Assembly: GCA_012033335.1 (NCBI GenBank)
Contig: JAAURB010000003.1
Span: 1 to 64,000 of the forward strand
Length of the DNA stretch: 64,000 nt
Source of the DNA: Oscillatoriales cyanobacterium RM2_1_1
Lineage (GTDB): Bacteria; Cyanobacteriota; Cyanobacteriia; Cyanobacteriales; Microcoleaceae
Reading direction: 5' to 3'
The notes under the pieces were generated by a model that did not search any database, was not told the origin of the DNA, and worked only from the letters and a program-made list of their open reading frames with translations. Made by a program: the position numbers and the translations under genes. Positions 1 to 8,995 of this stretch are shown piece by piece (position 1 is the stretch's first letter; every line of letters starts with the position of its first letter).

Positions 1-260
1 GTTCCATCATTTAGTGAATCACGACCCTGTTTGATAACTTTCTGGCTCTGACAATGAGGACATTCCATTGCTTCACAATCCATACACTGTAGTCATTCTA
101 ACTGACTTCTCTTAAAGAACCAGTGCCGTGTATCTAGAACCACACAATCCTCTTTTCCGAGTCAATCGGCTACATCACAGGATATTCCTGAACTTTTAAC
201 TGTTTCAATCTGCCCAAACTTCAGAGAGCCACCCCACCAAAACCTGAAGCTAAGATTTGT
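1..260. other. intergenic, nothing recognised
   Basis: No convincing reading frame, RNA or repeat is visible here. The stretch lies downstream of the minus-strand porin gene and would hold its 3' UTR, but no clear hairpin followed by a T-run was found. Confidence 0.4.
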
Positions 261-2213
261 CTAGAACTGAAACGTACCCCGCAGTACCCCCACAAAGTCA
301 TCCCCATTGCTAGTGTCTTGGTTTGGAGCAGTGAGCCAGACAATGCCTGGAGTCAGGGAAATATTCGGAGTGAACTGAAAACGATAGTAGGCTTCGATGT
401 GCAGGGGAATATCGACTTCAAAGTCCGAGGGGTTGCCGTCTTCATAGCGGGTCAGATAGGGTTCTGCCCCAACCACGACTCCCAAAAAGTTGCCCTCTTT
501 CCCCAGATCGGGAAACCCAAAGTTGAGGGCATAGGTGAGAATCTCCCCATCCCCATCTCCAATCAGGCGGGCATAGGTCGCAGCAAACCAGCCGGTAATC
601 ACAAAGTAGGGACTGGGTTGAAAGAAAGCTTGCACCCCATAGGAATTGGCAATCACCGCCCCCCGATCCAGGAGAATATCGCCTCCCAATAGGGTCTGTC
701 CAGCCAAGGTGTTGGCAACGGCGGTTCCAGTCAGGGCGAGGCCAAAGTTGTTGTAGCCAAAGCGACCGGGAGCAAAATAGCTATTGGTATAAGTTGCGCC
801 AATCCCAAAGGCTGGGCTGGGTTTCCAGGTGATCTGCCCCAGGGCTGAATAGGTTCCAGCAAAAAAGCCATTAACTGGGTCAAAAGCTCCATTGATCGTT
901 GAAGTCAAATAGGTTCCGGTCAAAGTCAGATCTGGAGTCAAGACATAGTTGAAGCCAATTCCTGGGCCACCTCCCCCCAAACGATAGATCGGATTGCGCT
1001 GCCCAAAGGCAGTGATCGCGCCAGTACCGCCATCCGCGTCGTCAAAATAGGGATTCAAGGTGGGGGCAATCTGGTTGTGGACTTCGCTACCCAACCCAAT
1101 ATAGGCTCGCAATCTTGAGGTGACAGGAAACTGATATTCCAGGGTTGTCAGATTCAATTCATTGTCAAACACTGCCCCGTATTGACTGGCAAGGGTGGCT
1201 TCCGCCGAGGGCACTGTAAAAGAGTTCCCCAAGGGCAGACCAACCTCTGTCCCGGGTAGACTCAGACCAAACCGGGAGCCCCCTAGACCCGGTGCCGTTG
1301 CATTCCCCGTTTTGATGCCAGTAATCAGCAGATCTTGACCCGTAAAGCTGGTAATCAAGTTAATATCAGCCCGGTATTGCAGAACCGTATTGAAATCCTC
1401 ATCATCCGCCCCAAAAACATCCGCCAAACCAAAAATCACCTGACCCACTAGCTTTGTAGTGGTGGAAAATTGATTGGCTTCCAATTCACTGGCGCGGGCT
1501 TCAAGCACTGTGACTCGACCTCGCAAAGATGCCAGTTCAGCCGCAAATTCCTCCATCAACCGCTGCAACTTGGCCAGATCTTCTCGGGTAACCAGATTGG
1601 TCGTACTGGCACTGATGAGTTCATTAATTCGCTCTAGGCAGGCATTTACCCCGGCGGCAAATTCATAGCGGGTCAGGGCACGGTTGCCTTTGTAAGTGCC
1701 ATCGGGATATCCGGCAATACAACCATAGCGTTCGACTAAGGATTGCAACGCCTGGAATGCCCAATCTGTCGGCTGCACGTCTGAAAGCTGAGAAACTGAG
1801 GTGACTTGCTCCTTTTTTTGCCGCCCATTGTCCTCGCGACCATAACGTTGCAGTTGATCCAGGGAATTTGAGGTGGGGTTAGCTGGATTTTCTGAAGATG
1901 TAACTTGAGGTAAAGCCGGAGCGGTCTGAACCATTGTATCTAATGGAATTGAAGATTCTATAGGGGTGGAGTTCAACTCAATGGGCACGATTTCGGAAGT
2001 TTCAGTTTCAAGCTGAAGGTTCGAGGTTCGGGGGGCTGGCGAAATGGGTTCTGGAGCATTCAAACTGGGAGCATTTAAACCTGGAGATTCCAAACTGGGA
2101 GAACCTGGATTCTCCGCATAACTCGCTTCTGATAAAATCCCAGAACCCAAACCAGTTAGAGTCAATAGTAATAATCTGTAGCCAACATTAAAAGTGACAG
2201 TATTGGAGGACAT
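261..2213 (-). CDS. iron uptake porin (SLH domain, OprB-type barrel)
   Basis: Outer-membrane porin of the cyanobacterial Som/iron-uptake-porin family, 650 aa, about the family's usual length. A hydrophobic signal segment lies at residues 10-33 and a Pro/Ser-rich linker runs to about 135. An S-layer-homology domain covers about 142-198 (it contains DVQPTDWAFQAL and GYPDGTYKGNRALTRYE), and a heptad coiled coil covers about 210-247 (LAKLQRLMEEFAAELASL). From about 250 to the end there are alternating amphipathic strands ending in the aromatic LRGTFQF, typical of a beta-barrel closing strand. By family knowledge the SLH-coiled-coil part anchors to peptidoglycan and the barrel passes small solutes or ions. 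The label 'iron' comes from the family name, not from anything in this sequence. It lies on the same strand as the DUF3604 and sulfatase genes, so it may serve uptake of their substrate, which is inference. Confidence 0.88.
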   Translation of the reverse strand: MSSNTVTFNVGYRLLLLTLTGLGSGILSEASYAENPGSPSLESPGLNAPSLNAPEPISPAPRTSNLQLETETSEIVPIELNSTPIESSIPLDTMVQTAPALPQVTSSENPANPTSNSLDQLQRYGREDNGRQKKEQVTSVSQLSDVQPTDWAFQALQSLVERYGCIAGYPDGTYKGNRALTRYEFAAGVNACLERINELISASTTNLVTREDLAKLQRLMEEFAAELASLRGRVTVLEARASELEANQFSTTTKLVGQVIFGLADVFGADDEDFNTVLQYRADINLITSFTGQDLLITGIKTGNATAPGLGGSRFGLSLPGTEVGLPLGNSFTVPSAEATLASQYGAVFDNELNLTTLEYQFPVTSRLRAYIGLGSEVHNQIAPTLNPYFDDADGGTGAITAFGQRNPIYRLGGGGPGIGFNYVLTPDLTLTGTYLTSTINGAFDPVNGFFAGTYSALGQITWKPSPAFGIGATYTNSYFAPGRFGYNNFGLALTGTAVANTLAGQTLLGGDILLDRGAVIANSYGVQAFFQPSPYFVITGWFAATYARLIGDGDGEILTYALNFGFPDLGKEGNFLGVVVGAEPYLTRYEDGNPSDFEVDIPLHIEAYYRFQFTPNISLTPGIVWLTAPNQDTSNGDDFVGVLRGTFQF

Positions 2214-2292
2214 TGTTTTTTCCAGATAGATGAATCAAATTTGAAGATTGAAAGTATATTGGTTGGGGCAAGGAAACCTTGCCCTCTTCCCT

Positions 2293-2510
2293 TCAAGCAG
2301 GGCTATACCAGATCGGTGAAGTATAAGTTCGCTCCTGAAGCGTCAAGGGAATATTGTCAGGCAAGTTTTCCTTGAAAAATGCCTTATCATAGTCCGTCCA
2401 GCGAGGGGTCGGAATCTCCAGCACCGCGCGTAGTAGAACGCTCTCTGAGACGGGTCAAAGTCGGGATCTGTCCAAACCGTTACCAACTCCACCGCACCAG
2501 TTGCCAGCAA
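2293..2510 (-). pseudogene. 3'-terminal remnant of a DUF3604 gene (frameshifted)
   Basis: Read on the minus strand this segment repeats the last ~65 codons of the intact DUF3604 gene just upstream. It starts near GAVEL and runs through [18 protein letters not shown], then after a one-base loss continues as [17 protein letters not shown] and ends in [11 protein letters not shown] plus stop at 2293-2295. The intact gene has GCGCGGGTGCTGG where this copy has GCGCGGTGCTGG, so one G of a GGG run is missing. Outside this segment no similarity is visible, so it is a decayed paralogue tail left by tandem duplication or partial deletion. It is unlikely to be expressed as a functional protein. Confidence 0.85.
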
Positions 2511-2579
2511 AGCTAAACCGATGTTCGTAAGCCGGGGCAAAAATTAAACTCCGTCCCCCTCTGTACGTATTCCGAACGT

Positions 2580-2601
2580 AGGGGCGAGGTTGCCTCGCCC
2601 T
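2580..2601. terminator. GC-rich inverted repeat, possible terminator
   Basis: The plus strand reads GGGGCGAGG-TTG-CCTCGCCC, a compact hairpin just downstream of the minus-strand DUF3604 gene. The same GGGCGAGG/CCTCGCCC stem recurs as a clear terminator at 20495-20513. No strong T-run follows on the minus strand here, so it may instead be a mobile small repeat. Confidence 0.35.
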
Positions 2602-2641
2602 TATTGCCTTTAAACCGAGGTTGTATAGAAAGGTTCCCCCT

Positions 2642-4636
2642 CTAAACAGGGCTATACCAAATTGGGGAAGTATAGATCCGTTCCTGGATACTGGTGGGGG
2701 ATTCCTGGGGAATATCATCCCCAAACCGTTCATGGTCATAGGTTGTCCAATGAGGTGTGGGAATTTCCAGCACCCGCGCATAGTAAAACGCCCGTTCACC
2801 CGGATCAAAATCAGGATCCGTCCAAACCCCAGACAACTCCACTGCACCAATCGTGTTGCTCCAGATCGCCTTGTCAACATTCACCGTGTTACCAACGGCA
2901 GGCAACTTACCATTGGCTCCAGGTTTCCGATTCCCAGACCAAACCACATCGTAGACTTTTTCCTGGGGTTCACCGTCATCCCCCAACCAGCCTTTGATGA
3001 TTTGAATTCGGTCAATATTGCCTTTGATTGGATCCTTCAGGGCCGCAACCAGGAATGTAGGCGCTTTACCAGCGGGCCCAACGGTCAGGTTACTCCCCAT
3101 GGGAACGCCTTTTTCATAGCCCACGTCACCGGGATTGCGACTCACCGCATCCTCTGGGGCAAAGTTCCAGCCGCCGAAGAACCGCACCAGCATCCGGGGC
3201 CCGGTGGTAGCATAGACCTCCCGCCGACGGAAGGCATCCCAGATCGCTTCCCGGGTATTTTCTCGGGCCCAAACCCCAGCAAAACCGGCTGCATTGACTT
3301 CCCAACCAATAATTTTGGTTTGGCCATCGGGGCTAGTTTTGATCACCTCTGCGGATCGACCCGGATGGGGTTCCTCCGTGGCAAATTTACCGAAGTAGTT
3401 ATTTTCTTCCTCAGCCGAGATCCCCAAGTGGGAATCCGTGGAACCAATCATGCCAAACTTGAAGGGATTCTCCCCCAGTTTCTCTTCATACTTCAGACCC
3501 AATTCCAACCCGGAACGGGCATATTCATGGGGCAGCATCTCAGGGGTCTTGAGTTGGCTCAGATCCAGATTCCCTTTGTCCCAGGTTTCAAAGTCGGCAA
3601 ACTCATCCGTGGGAGAGAGCGTCGGATGGGTTTCGCCGTCCCCTTTGGTTTGGGTGGCTTCGTAGACCGGTTCCCAATATTGTCTGAGCTTGGCATACTC
3701 CGTAGTCAGGGGCGCGCCGCTGAGGGTGGTGTCAGCAAACATCAAGCCATTACTCAGGTTGCCATTGTGAGGAATCGCCAGAACTCTGCCACCTGTCTGG
3801 TCTTCATAGTTCTGCATCCAGGCCCACAGGGTTTCGGGGTCTTTGCTGTCGGCGGTTGTCTTTGGTACAAGTTGCTTGGCTTTGTCGCCATTGTCCCGAT
3901 AGATGACCACCCGGTGCAGGTTGTCCCCCGTCACCAGGGATGTCCATTCATAGCCGATTAACGCCGTAAATAGACCGGGAACGTTGTACTTTTCAGCCGT
4001 GTCCACTTCGTATTCCCAGTAAGATTTGTATTCCTCTGGGGTAGGAAATAATTCTGGAGGAGTTGTCCCCTGGGAAAAACTTCCAATGATCTCATGGGTG
4101 GCCTTGGCTGCAGCCGCGCCCCCTTGATTGACTGCATCATGCCATGCTTTCGCCTGGGGATCCGCCATAATTTCAGGGGTGCCTTCCAGCAGCTTACTGA
4201 ACGCTCCTAAACCGTCAGTGTGATCGGAAACCACCAGAAAATCAAAGGGCCGAGAGATCTTGATTTGCTGCCCGGTATTGGTTTTGACTTCCTCTCCCCG
4301 AGCAAAGCGGTAGGAATCTTCTGGAGTCAATCGAGCTCCTGCGGCTCCAGCATCAAAGGAATAGATTGTATGCAAATGGGTATCCCCCCAGAATACCCGC
4401 TGCGGAAAGTCCCGGCCCCCGGCATAGGGAGAATAGCCATAGTCGGGCCGTTGCTGCCAGCCCTGCTCAATATTGGCGGGAAAGTCATCGGCATCTAGGC
4501 TCTGGGCCTGAGCCACTTGAACTTCCTCAGAAACAGCCTGTCCGGAGGTAAGGGCGATCGCCCCCGCTAGGGAAAGAATACAAACCGCAGTCAGCAATAA
4601 TCTGCGAATCCAGGGCTGGGAAAATATTTGGGTCAT
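2642..4636 (-). CDS. DUF3604 domain-containing protein (PHP-like metal-binding)
   Basis: 664-aa exported protein of the DUF3604 family. Residues 10-37 form a signal peptide ending near the Ala-rich TSGQAVSEEVQVAQAQ. The family core begins with FWGDTHLHTIYSFDAG (residues 82-97). Its GDxHxHT motif, followed by FLVVSDHTDGLG and later IPHNGNLSNG and GSTDSHLG, resembles the metal ligands of PHP-type phosphoesterases. The substrate is unknown. The gene follows the arylsulfatase at 4774-7167 on the same strand with a gap of about 140 nt, and a frameshifted copy of its own 3' end lies just downstream. Co-occurrence of the sulfatase, this protein and a porin suggests periplasmic processing of a sulfated or phosphorylated organic compound; that link is inference. 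Confidence 0.85.
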   Translation of the reverse strand: MTQIFSQPWIRRLLLTAVCILSLAGAIALTSGQAVSEEVQVAQAQSLDADDFPANIEQGWQQRPDYGYSPYAGGRDFPQRVFWGDTHLHTIYSFDAGAAGARLTPEDSYRFARGEEVKTNTGQQIKISRPFDFLVVSDHTDGLGAFSKLLEGTPEIMADPQAKAWHDAVNQGGAAAAKATHEIIGSFSQGTTPPELFPTPEEYKSYWEYEVDTAEKYNVPGLFTALIGYEWTSLVTGDNLHRVVIYRDNGDKAKQLVPKTTADSKDPETLWAWMQNYEDQTGGRVLAIPHNGNLSNGLMFADTTLSGAPLTTEYAKLRQYWEPVYEATQTKGDGETHPTLSPTDEFADFETWDKGNLDLSQLKTPEMLPHEYARSGLELGLKYEEKLGENPFKFGMIGSTDSHLGISAEEENNYFGKFATEEPHPGRSAEVIKTSPDGQTKIIGWEVNAAGFAGVWARENTREAIWDAFRRREVYATTGPRMLVRFFGGWNFAPEDAVSRNPGDVGYEKGVPMGSNLTVGPAGKAPTFLVAALKDPIKGNIDRIQIIKGWLGDDGEPQEKVYDVVWSGNRKPGANGKLPAVGNTVNVDKAIWSNTIGAVELSGVWTDPDFDPGERAFYYARVLEIPTPHWTTYDHERFGDDIPQESPTSIQERIYTSPIWYSPV

Positions 4637-4773
4637 GGAGTTTATGCTTTAGTTACAAGATGATCAGGATTAAGTGGTTGGGAACTGACATCTCAAAAAA
4701 GGGGGTAAGGTTAACAGAACTGGCAAAATCAGAGCCACTGCCGGAGGTATCATCCCATACCCGTGCCATGATT

Positions 4774-7167
4774 TTATTTCATCGCGATCTTCACCTGGTC
4801 AATCTTGCCATTGAAGACAAAGGGGCGACGTTCAGCATAGTCCGTTGAAACGGGAGAACCCAGGTCAATTCCCACATCAAAGGTCTCGCTCGCGGTAAAC
4901 GCAGCGGGAACCGTTCGCGCCACATTAACCTTGGCGGCTTCCTGACCATCCACCCGAATCACCACATCGGCAGGGGCCATGGGTTGGGGGGATTGAAACG
5001 TCGTTTCTACCTCAATCTTGTGTTTACCCGCCGGGATTTTATTGGTTTGGGTTTTGTACCGTTCGATCAGTTCCATGTTGTACTCGTACTTGATCTGACC
5101 CTGATCCATGAACAGAGTTAGACCTCCACCAGCCCCACCCAGGGCATAGAGCACCCCAGTGGCATTGTTATCCAGTTCAGCATCAATGGTGACCCGGTTA
5201 CTGGCTCGGCCCAGACCCGGAGCGGTAAATTCTGGCATCCGTCTCGTTGTACTATCAAATGTCCAACTGGTATAGGGAGTTTTGATCCGGTCTTCCGGGT
5301 GAAGCCGTGTCCACAAATCTCCCCCAATCGGAAAGACATTGTTCTTTTTGGCTTCTTCCAGGAACAGCTTTTTCATCGCCTCTAAGCGCTGGGGTTCTTG
5401 GGCCGCCAGATCGTTCATCTGGGTGAAATCCTGGCTCAGGTCATACAATTCCCAGACATCCTGGCTGGAATCCCAGTTTGGTAATGTCGCCGTTGAGCCC
5501 GCCGTATCCCAGGGAACCAGAGGGCCAAAGGTACAGGCATACCAGCCATCGGCATAGATTCCTCGGCTGCCATTGGTATGAAAGTATTGAACTTGCTTGC
5601 GGGTGGGTGCCTGGGGATTGTCAAAGGTGTACGCCAGACTAATGCCATCCAGGGGCTCTTGCTTGATCCCATTGAGTACCTCTGGGGGAGTGATCCCAAG
5701 AATTTCATAGAGGGTGGGGGCAATGTCATTCACATGATGGAACTGATTGCGGGGAATTTTGTCTGGTTTAATTCGCTTGGGCCAAGAGATGATCATCGGG
5801 TTGCGAGTGCCGCCAAAGTGGGAAGCCACCAGCTTGGTATAACGGAACGGCGTATCCCCCGCCCAGGCCCAACCGGCATGGTACATATTGTCGGTTTTGG
5901 GAGTCCCCAGAACTTCGATACCCCCCAGTTCGTCCAAGGCCGCAAGTTGCTGGTCAATGGTGTTGGGAATATTGTTTTGAGCCAACAATTCACTAATGGA
6001 ACCCTCGATGCCCTCAGCGCTGGAGCCATTGTCTCCCCAGATGAAGAAAACCAAGGTATTATCCCGAATCCCCAAGGTATCAAGCTCATCGATCAACCGA
6101 CCAATCTGGGCATCGGTATACTCAGCAAATCCCGCAAAGATCTCCATTAACCTCCGCTGGAAAGGACGCTGAGATTCAGGAATACTCTCCCAAGAAGCCA
6201 GGTTATCAGGTCGAGGGGTAAGCTCAGCATTGGCAGGAATCCAACCCATTTGTTTCTGGCGAGCAAAAACCCTTTCGCGATAGGCATCCCAGCCATCATC
6301 AAATTTGCCCTTGTATTTATCGGCCCATTCTTTGAAAATATGGTGCGGCCCATGGGTCGCCCCAGGAACCCAATACATCAGGAAGGGTTTGTCCGGGGTA
6401 AAGGCCCGATGGTTTCGCATCCACTGAATGGCTTTGTCTGCCAGATCTTTGGACAGATGGTAGGTCTCATCGACGGGAGCTTCCACCGCACTGGTATTCT
6501 CAAACAGTTGGGGTTCATATTGGGAGGTCTCTCCGGCAATGAAGCCATAAAAATAGTCGAACCCATGGCCAGTGGGCCACCGATCAAATGGCCCCATGGC
6601 CGTGGTTTTGTCAGATGGGGTGTTGTGCCATTTGCCAAAGGCCGAGGTTTTGTAGCCATACTCTCGCAGAACTTCTGCGATGGTGTCTGTGGTTTTGGGG
6701 ATCGTGCCCAGGTAACCATCCCAATCCACCCCCCGTTCGGCAATCGTCCCGAAGTGTGTTCGGTGGTGGTTGCGTCCGGTTAACAACGCCGCCCGGGTGG
6801 GAGAACAAATCGAGGTGGTGTGGAAAGTATTGTAACTAATGCCCTCGTCTCGGATGCGGCTCAGGGTAGGGCTATGAATTTCCCCCCCAAAAGTATCTGC
6901 TGTTCCAAAACCAATATCATCCATCATGATGATCAAGATATTGGGGGTATCGGCGGAGAGATGATCCGGTTGCGATCGCCGGGTCATGGTGGAGTCCTGC
7001 AAGGTTGGCTTGGCAACACTAGCGGAAGGAACCACCGGGAAGGGCAGTACAGCGCCATTTGTTACCTGCTGAGCCATAGATACGGCAGGCAAGGTCAAGA
7101 CTGCTATTACAATCAACGCAGGGAATAAACGCCGGGAAAACCGTTTAAACCAGGGAGGGAATTTCAT
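4774..7167 (-). CDS. arylsulfatase (Cys-type, FGE-dependent)
   Basis: Sulfatase-family hydrolase that would release sulfate from organic sulfate esters, probably in the periplasm. Counted from the ATG at 7167 it is about 797 aa. An arginine-rich start and a hydrophobic core (ALIVIAVLTLPAVSMAQQ) make a signal peptide. The N-terminal metal motif is PNILIIMMDDIGFG (Asp83, Asp84). The formylglycine motif is CSPTR-AALLTGR with Cys121, so an FGE-type maturase is needed. FFIWGDNGSS is the second metal site. The C-terminal ~200 aa form a lectin-like beta-sandwich often seen in large bacterial arylsulfatases. The alternative TTG start at 7200 adds 11 residues that do not look like a signal peptide, so the ATG is preferred. 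A divergent AraC regulator lies 146 bp upstream. Confidence 0.9.
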   Translation of the reverse strand: MKFPPWFKRFSRRLFPALIVIAVLTLPAVSMAQQVTNGAVLPFPVVPSASVAKPTLQDSTMTRRSQPDHLSADTPNILIIMMDDIGFGTADTFGGEIHSPTLSRIRDEGISYNTFHTTSICSPTRAALLTGRNHHRTHFGTIAERGVDWDGYLGTIPKTTDTIAEVLREYGYKTSAFGKWHNTPSDKTTAMGPFDRWPTGHGFDYFYGFIAGETSQYEPQLFENTSAVEAPVDETYHLSKDLADKAIQWMRNHRAFTPDKPFLMYWVPGATHGPHHIFKEWADKYKGKFDDGWDAYRERVFARQKQMGWIPANAELTPRPDNLASWESIPESQRPFQRRLMEIFAGFAEYTDAQIGRLIDELDTLGIRDNTLVFFIWGDNGSSAEGIEGSISELLAQNNIPNTIDQQLAALDELGGIEVLGTPKTDNMYHAGWAWAGDTPFRYTKLVASHFGGTRNPMIISWPKRIKPDKIPRNQFHHVNDIAPTLYEILGITPPEVLNGIKQEPLDGISLAYTFDNPQAPTRKQVQYFHTNGSRGIYADGWYACTFGPLVPWDTAGSTATLPNWDSSQDVWELYDLSQDFTQMNDLAAQEPQRLEAMKKLFLEEAKKNNVFPIGGDLWTRLHPEDRIKTPYTSWTFDSTTRRMPEFTAPGLGRASNRVTIDAELDNNATGVLYALGGAGGGLTLFMDQGQIKYEYNMELIERYKTQTNKIPAGKHKIEVETTFQSPQPMAPADVVIRVDGQEAAKVNVARTVPAAFTASETFDVGIDLGSPVSTDYAERRPFVFNGKIDQVKIAMK

Positions 7168-7313
7168 ATAAATTGATATACATTTTATACACTCTGCCAA
7201 GCATTATCAGAGCTTGAGCAGCGCTTTAACATTCAAAAACTGCACAAAGCCAATTAAAGCTGCGATTTTTGTATAGAATCTCTTTGGGATCTTGTAGTGG
7301 GGTGTTAGTAAGG
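7168..7313. promoter_or_regulatory. divergent promoter region, sulfatase/AraC regulator
   Basis: This 146-bp interval separates the sulfatase start (minus) from the AraC-family start (plus). AraC-type regulators often bind between themselves and a divergent target gene, so operator sites are expected here. No specific direct repeat could be assigned by eye. On the minus strand TATAAAAT, about 20 nt before the sulfatase ATG, could be a -10 box. Confidence 0.4.
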
Positions 7314-8333
7314 ATGAAAAAGTTAAGCTCTAGCCGCCTAATCCAATGTTGTTTTACTGATATTGATCACCTGGCTGTAGCACTGAATACCCGGCGAAAT
7401 CTTCAATTGACCCAACTCAGCACTCAAAAATTTAGAGCCGATCTTGTCTTGGTCACTTTCGATGAAGTCCTATTTTCTTTCGCCAAGGCTTCCTGCCCCG
7501 TGTACAACCTGGGTGAAAAAGCTAAAGATTACCTGGATTTTTCCTGTGTCTTAGAGCCTGATGATCATCAGGCTGGCATTGTATCCCATAACCAAAAGCT
7601 CTCCCGTGGTCATCTGTTTGGGTTTGACTCCAGTCGGGGTATAAAGCTAGTTGTGCCTGCCAACTTGAAGTTCTGCACTGTGCAGATTCGTCGAGATATC
7701 TTTCAAGATTGTCTAGAGGCAATGGAGCGACCAGATATTGATCAGCGGTTTTTGATGACTAATCATATCCTGATCCCAGCAACCCTACCCGTGATTCAAG
7801 CCTATCTGGCAGAGTTGCTCAAGCTCAGCCAGAAACAAGCTGAGTTGCTCAACCTCCCTCAACTGAAGCAATTGATTTTGGAAGATTTTGTGCCGTTGCT
7901 GATTAGTACGATTCCACCCTGTTCTCAAAAGCTGGCTAAACCGCTCCGCCCGATGAGACACGCTGCCTTGGTGCAGCGGTTGGAGGACTATATGCTAGCG
8001 AACCTGGATCAACCTCTGACCTTGAAGGATCTGTGCCGTTCAGTGAATACAAGCAGTCGCTCTATTTTCTATGGCTTTCAAGCAATATTTGGGATGAGCC
8101 CCATGGCTTATTTGAAAGTCCAGCGACTCCATGGCGTACGACGGAGGCTGCAGGTGGCGGATCCAGAGGCGAGCAATATTACCGCGATCTCCAATCAATT
8201 TGGCTTCTGGAGTGCGGGACATTTCGCCCGGGATTACAAAAAGATGTTTGGTGAGCTTCCTTCCCAGACGAAGTTACAATCTAGAGTTCCTCATATCAAA
8301 GGCGTTGAGCCGAGGATCCGCCAGTGGTCATAA
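7314..8333 (+). CDS. AraC-family transcriptional regulator
   Basis: DNA-binding regulator of about 339 aa from the ATG at 7314; an in-frame TTG at 7269 would add 15 residues. The first ~220 residues resemble the ligand-sensing half of AraC_binding_2-type regulators but show no diagnostic motif. The C-terminal ~105 residues are the double helix-turn-helix domain: LEDYMLANLDQPLTLKDLC begins the first HTH, and ISNQFGFWSAGHFARDYKKMFG is the highly conserved second HTH signature. It is divergent from the arylsulfatase gene, so control of the sulfatase/DUF3604 genes is likely but inferred. The effector cannot be read from sequence. Confidence 0.9.
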   Translation: MKKLSSSRLIQCCFTDIDHLAVALNTRRNLQLTQLSTQKFRADLVLVTFDEVLFSFAKASCPVYNLGEKAKDYLDFSCVLEPDDHQAGIVSHNQKLSRGHLFGFDSSRGIKLVVPANLKFCTVQIRRDIFQDCLEAMERPDIDQRFLMTNHILIPATLPVIQAYLAELLKLSQKQAELLNLPQLKQLILEDFVPLLISTIPPCSQKLAKPLRPMRHAALVQRLEDYMLANLDQPLTLKDLCRSVNTSSRSIFYGFQAIFGMSPMAYLKVQRLHGVRRRLQVADPEASNITAISNQFGFWSAGHFARDYKKMFGELPSQTKLQSRVPHIKGVEPRIRQWS

Positions 8334-8506
8334 CAGTAAATCACTCTAAACACTTTCGTCTGTGATCTGGGGGATGTTTTGCTAAAACCTTGGGTGGCGG
8401 GGCTCTTGATCAAGATCACCCAGGGAATATCAATAGAGTTGACATAATTTGATCAACGCGCTGGTTCCCTAGCCGATAAAGTGAATAGACCGCTATTAAA
8501 CTAACG
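8334..8506. other. intergenic, nothing recognised
   Basis: Short gap between the AraC-family gene and a convergent broken small gene. No reading frame or clear terminator was identified. Confidence 0.4.
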
Positions 8507-8730
8507 TTAATAGGCCAGGGTTTCCAGGGTCTCCCGCAGATAAATTTTCACCTGACGATCCAAGGTCAGCTCGATCAGGGACTCAGCTTGCTCATGGTCT
8601 TGTTGCCAGCGTTGAAATCCAGAACTGGCGCGATCGCCTGTTTGAGACTCTGCCAGATCTGAGAATCCCCGGGCAATTCAGGGGCTTGGATTGTTGAATC
8701 AAATTGGGAGGCTGAAGTCAGGTTTGTCAT
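8507..8730 (-). pseudogene. small cyanobacterial hypothetical protein, frameshifted
   Basis: On the minus strand an ATG at 8730 opens MTNLTSASQFDSTIQAPEL and runs to ...WQSLKQAIA. The frame must then shift to continue as SGFQRWQQDHEQ...SLIELTLDRQ, and it ends LRETLETLAY plus stop at 8507-8509. The span is 224 nt, one base short of 75 codons, and the missing base lies within or next to the HIP1-like GCGATCGCGCC. The LDRQVKIYLRETLETLAY ending looks like a short conserved cyanobacterial family recalled from memory and not verified. It is either a true pseudogene or an assembly deletion. Function is unknown. Confidence 0.6.
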
Positions 8731-8995
8731 TATAGTGGTAGTGCTCAACACGTAACATTTACACGATACTGTAGTGTAGTTTCTAGCCTGCTGGAGTCAG
8801 AAACCCGACTACGGTCACAGTTCAGATAGGATGGCTCTATTTCAGTTCTATCCAGGTATTCAAGCTCTGCATCATGATTTCATTCTGACAAATCTCAACC
8901 GGAGTGTCTGTAGCTGTCAGTACGCTTCAGTTGGTTTAACCTGAATTTAGGGGCTTTGGTATGCTAGCACCATTAGATCATCAGCAAAATTTTAA
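8731..8995. other. intergenic, upstream region of the FHA-ABC gene
   Basis: The 265 bp between the divergent broken small gene and the FHA-ABC gene must hold the promoter of the latter. No conserved operator or RNA element was recognised. Confidence 0.35.

Noticed and set aside
2621-3961. Long plus-strand frame opposite the DUF3604 gene
   Set aside because: It is the antisense shadow of a well-supported gene and has no recognisable domain.
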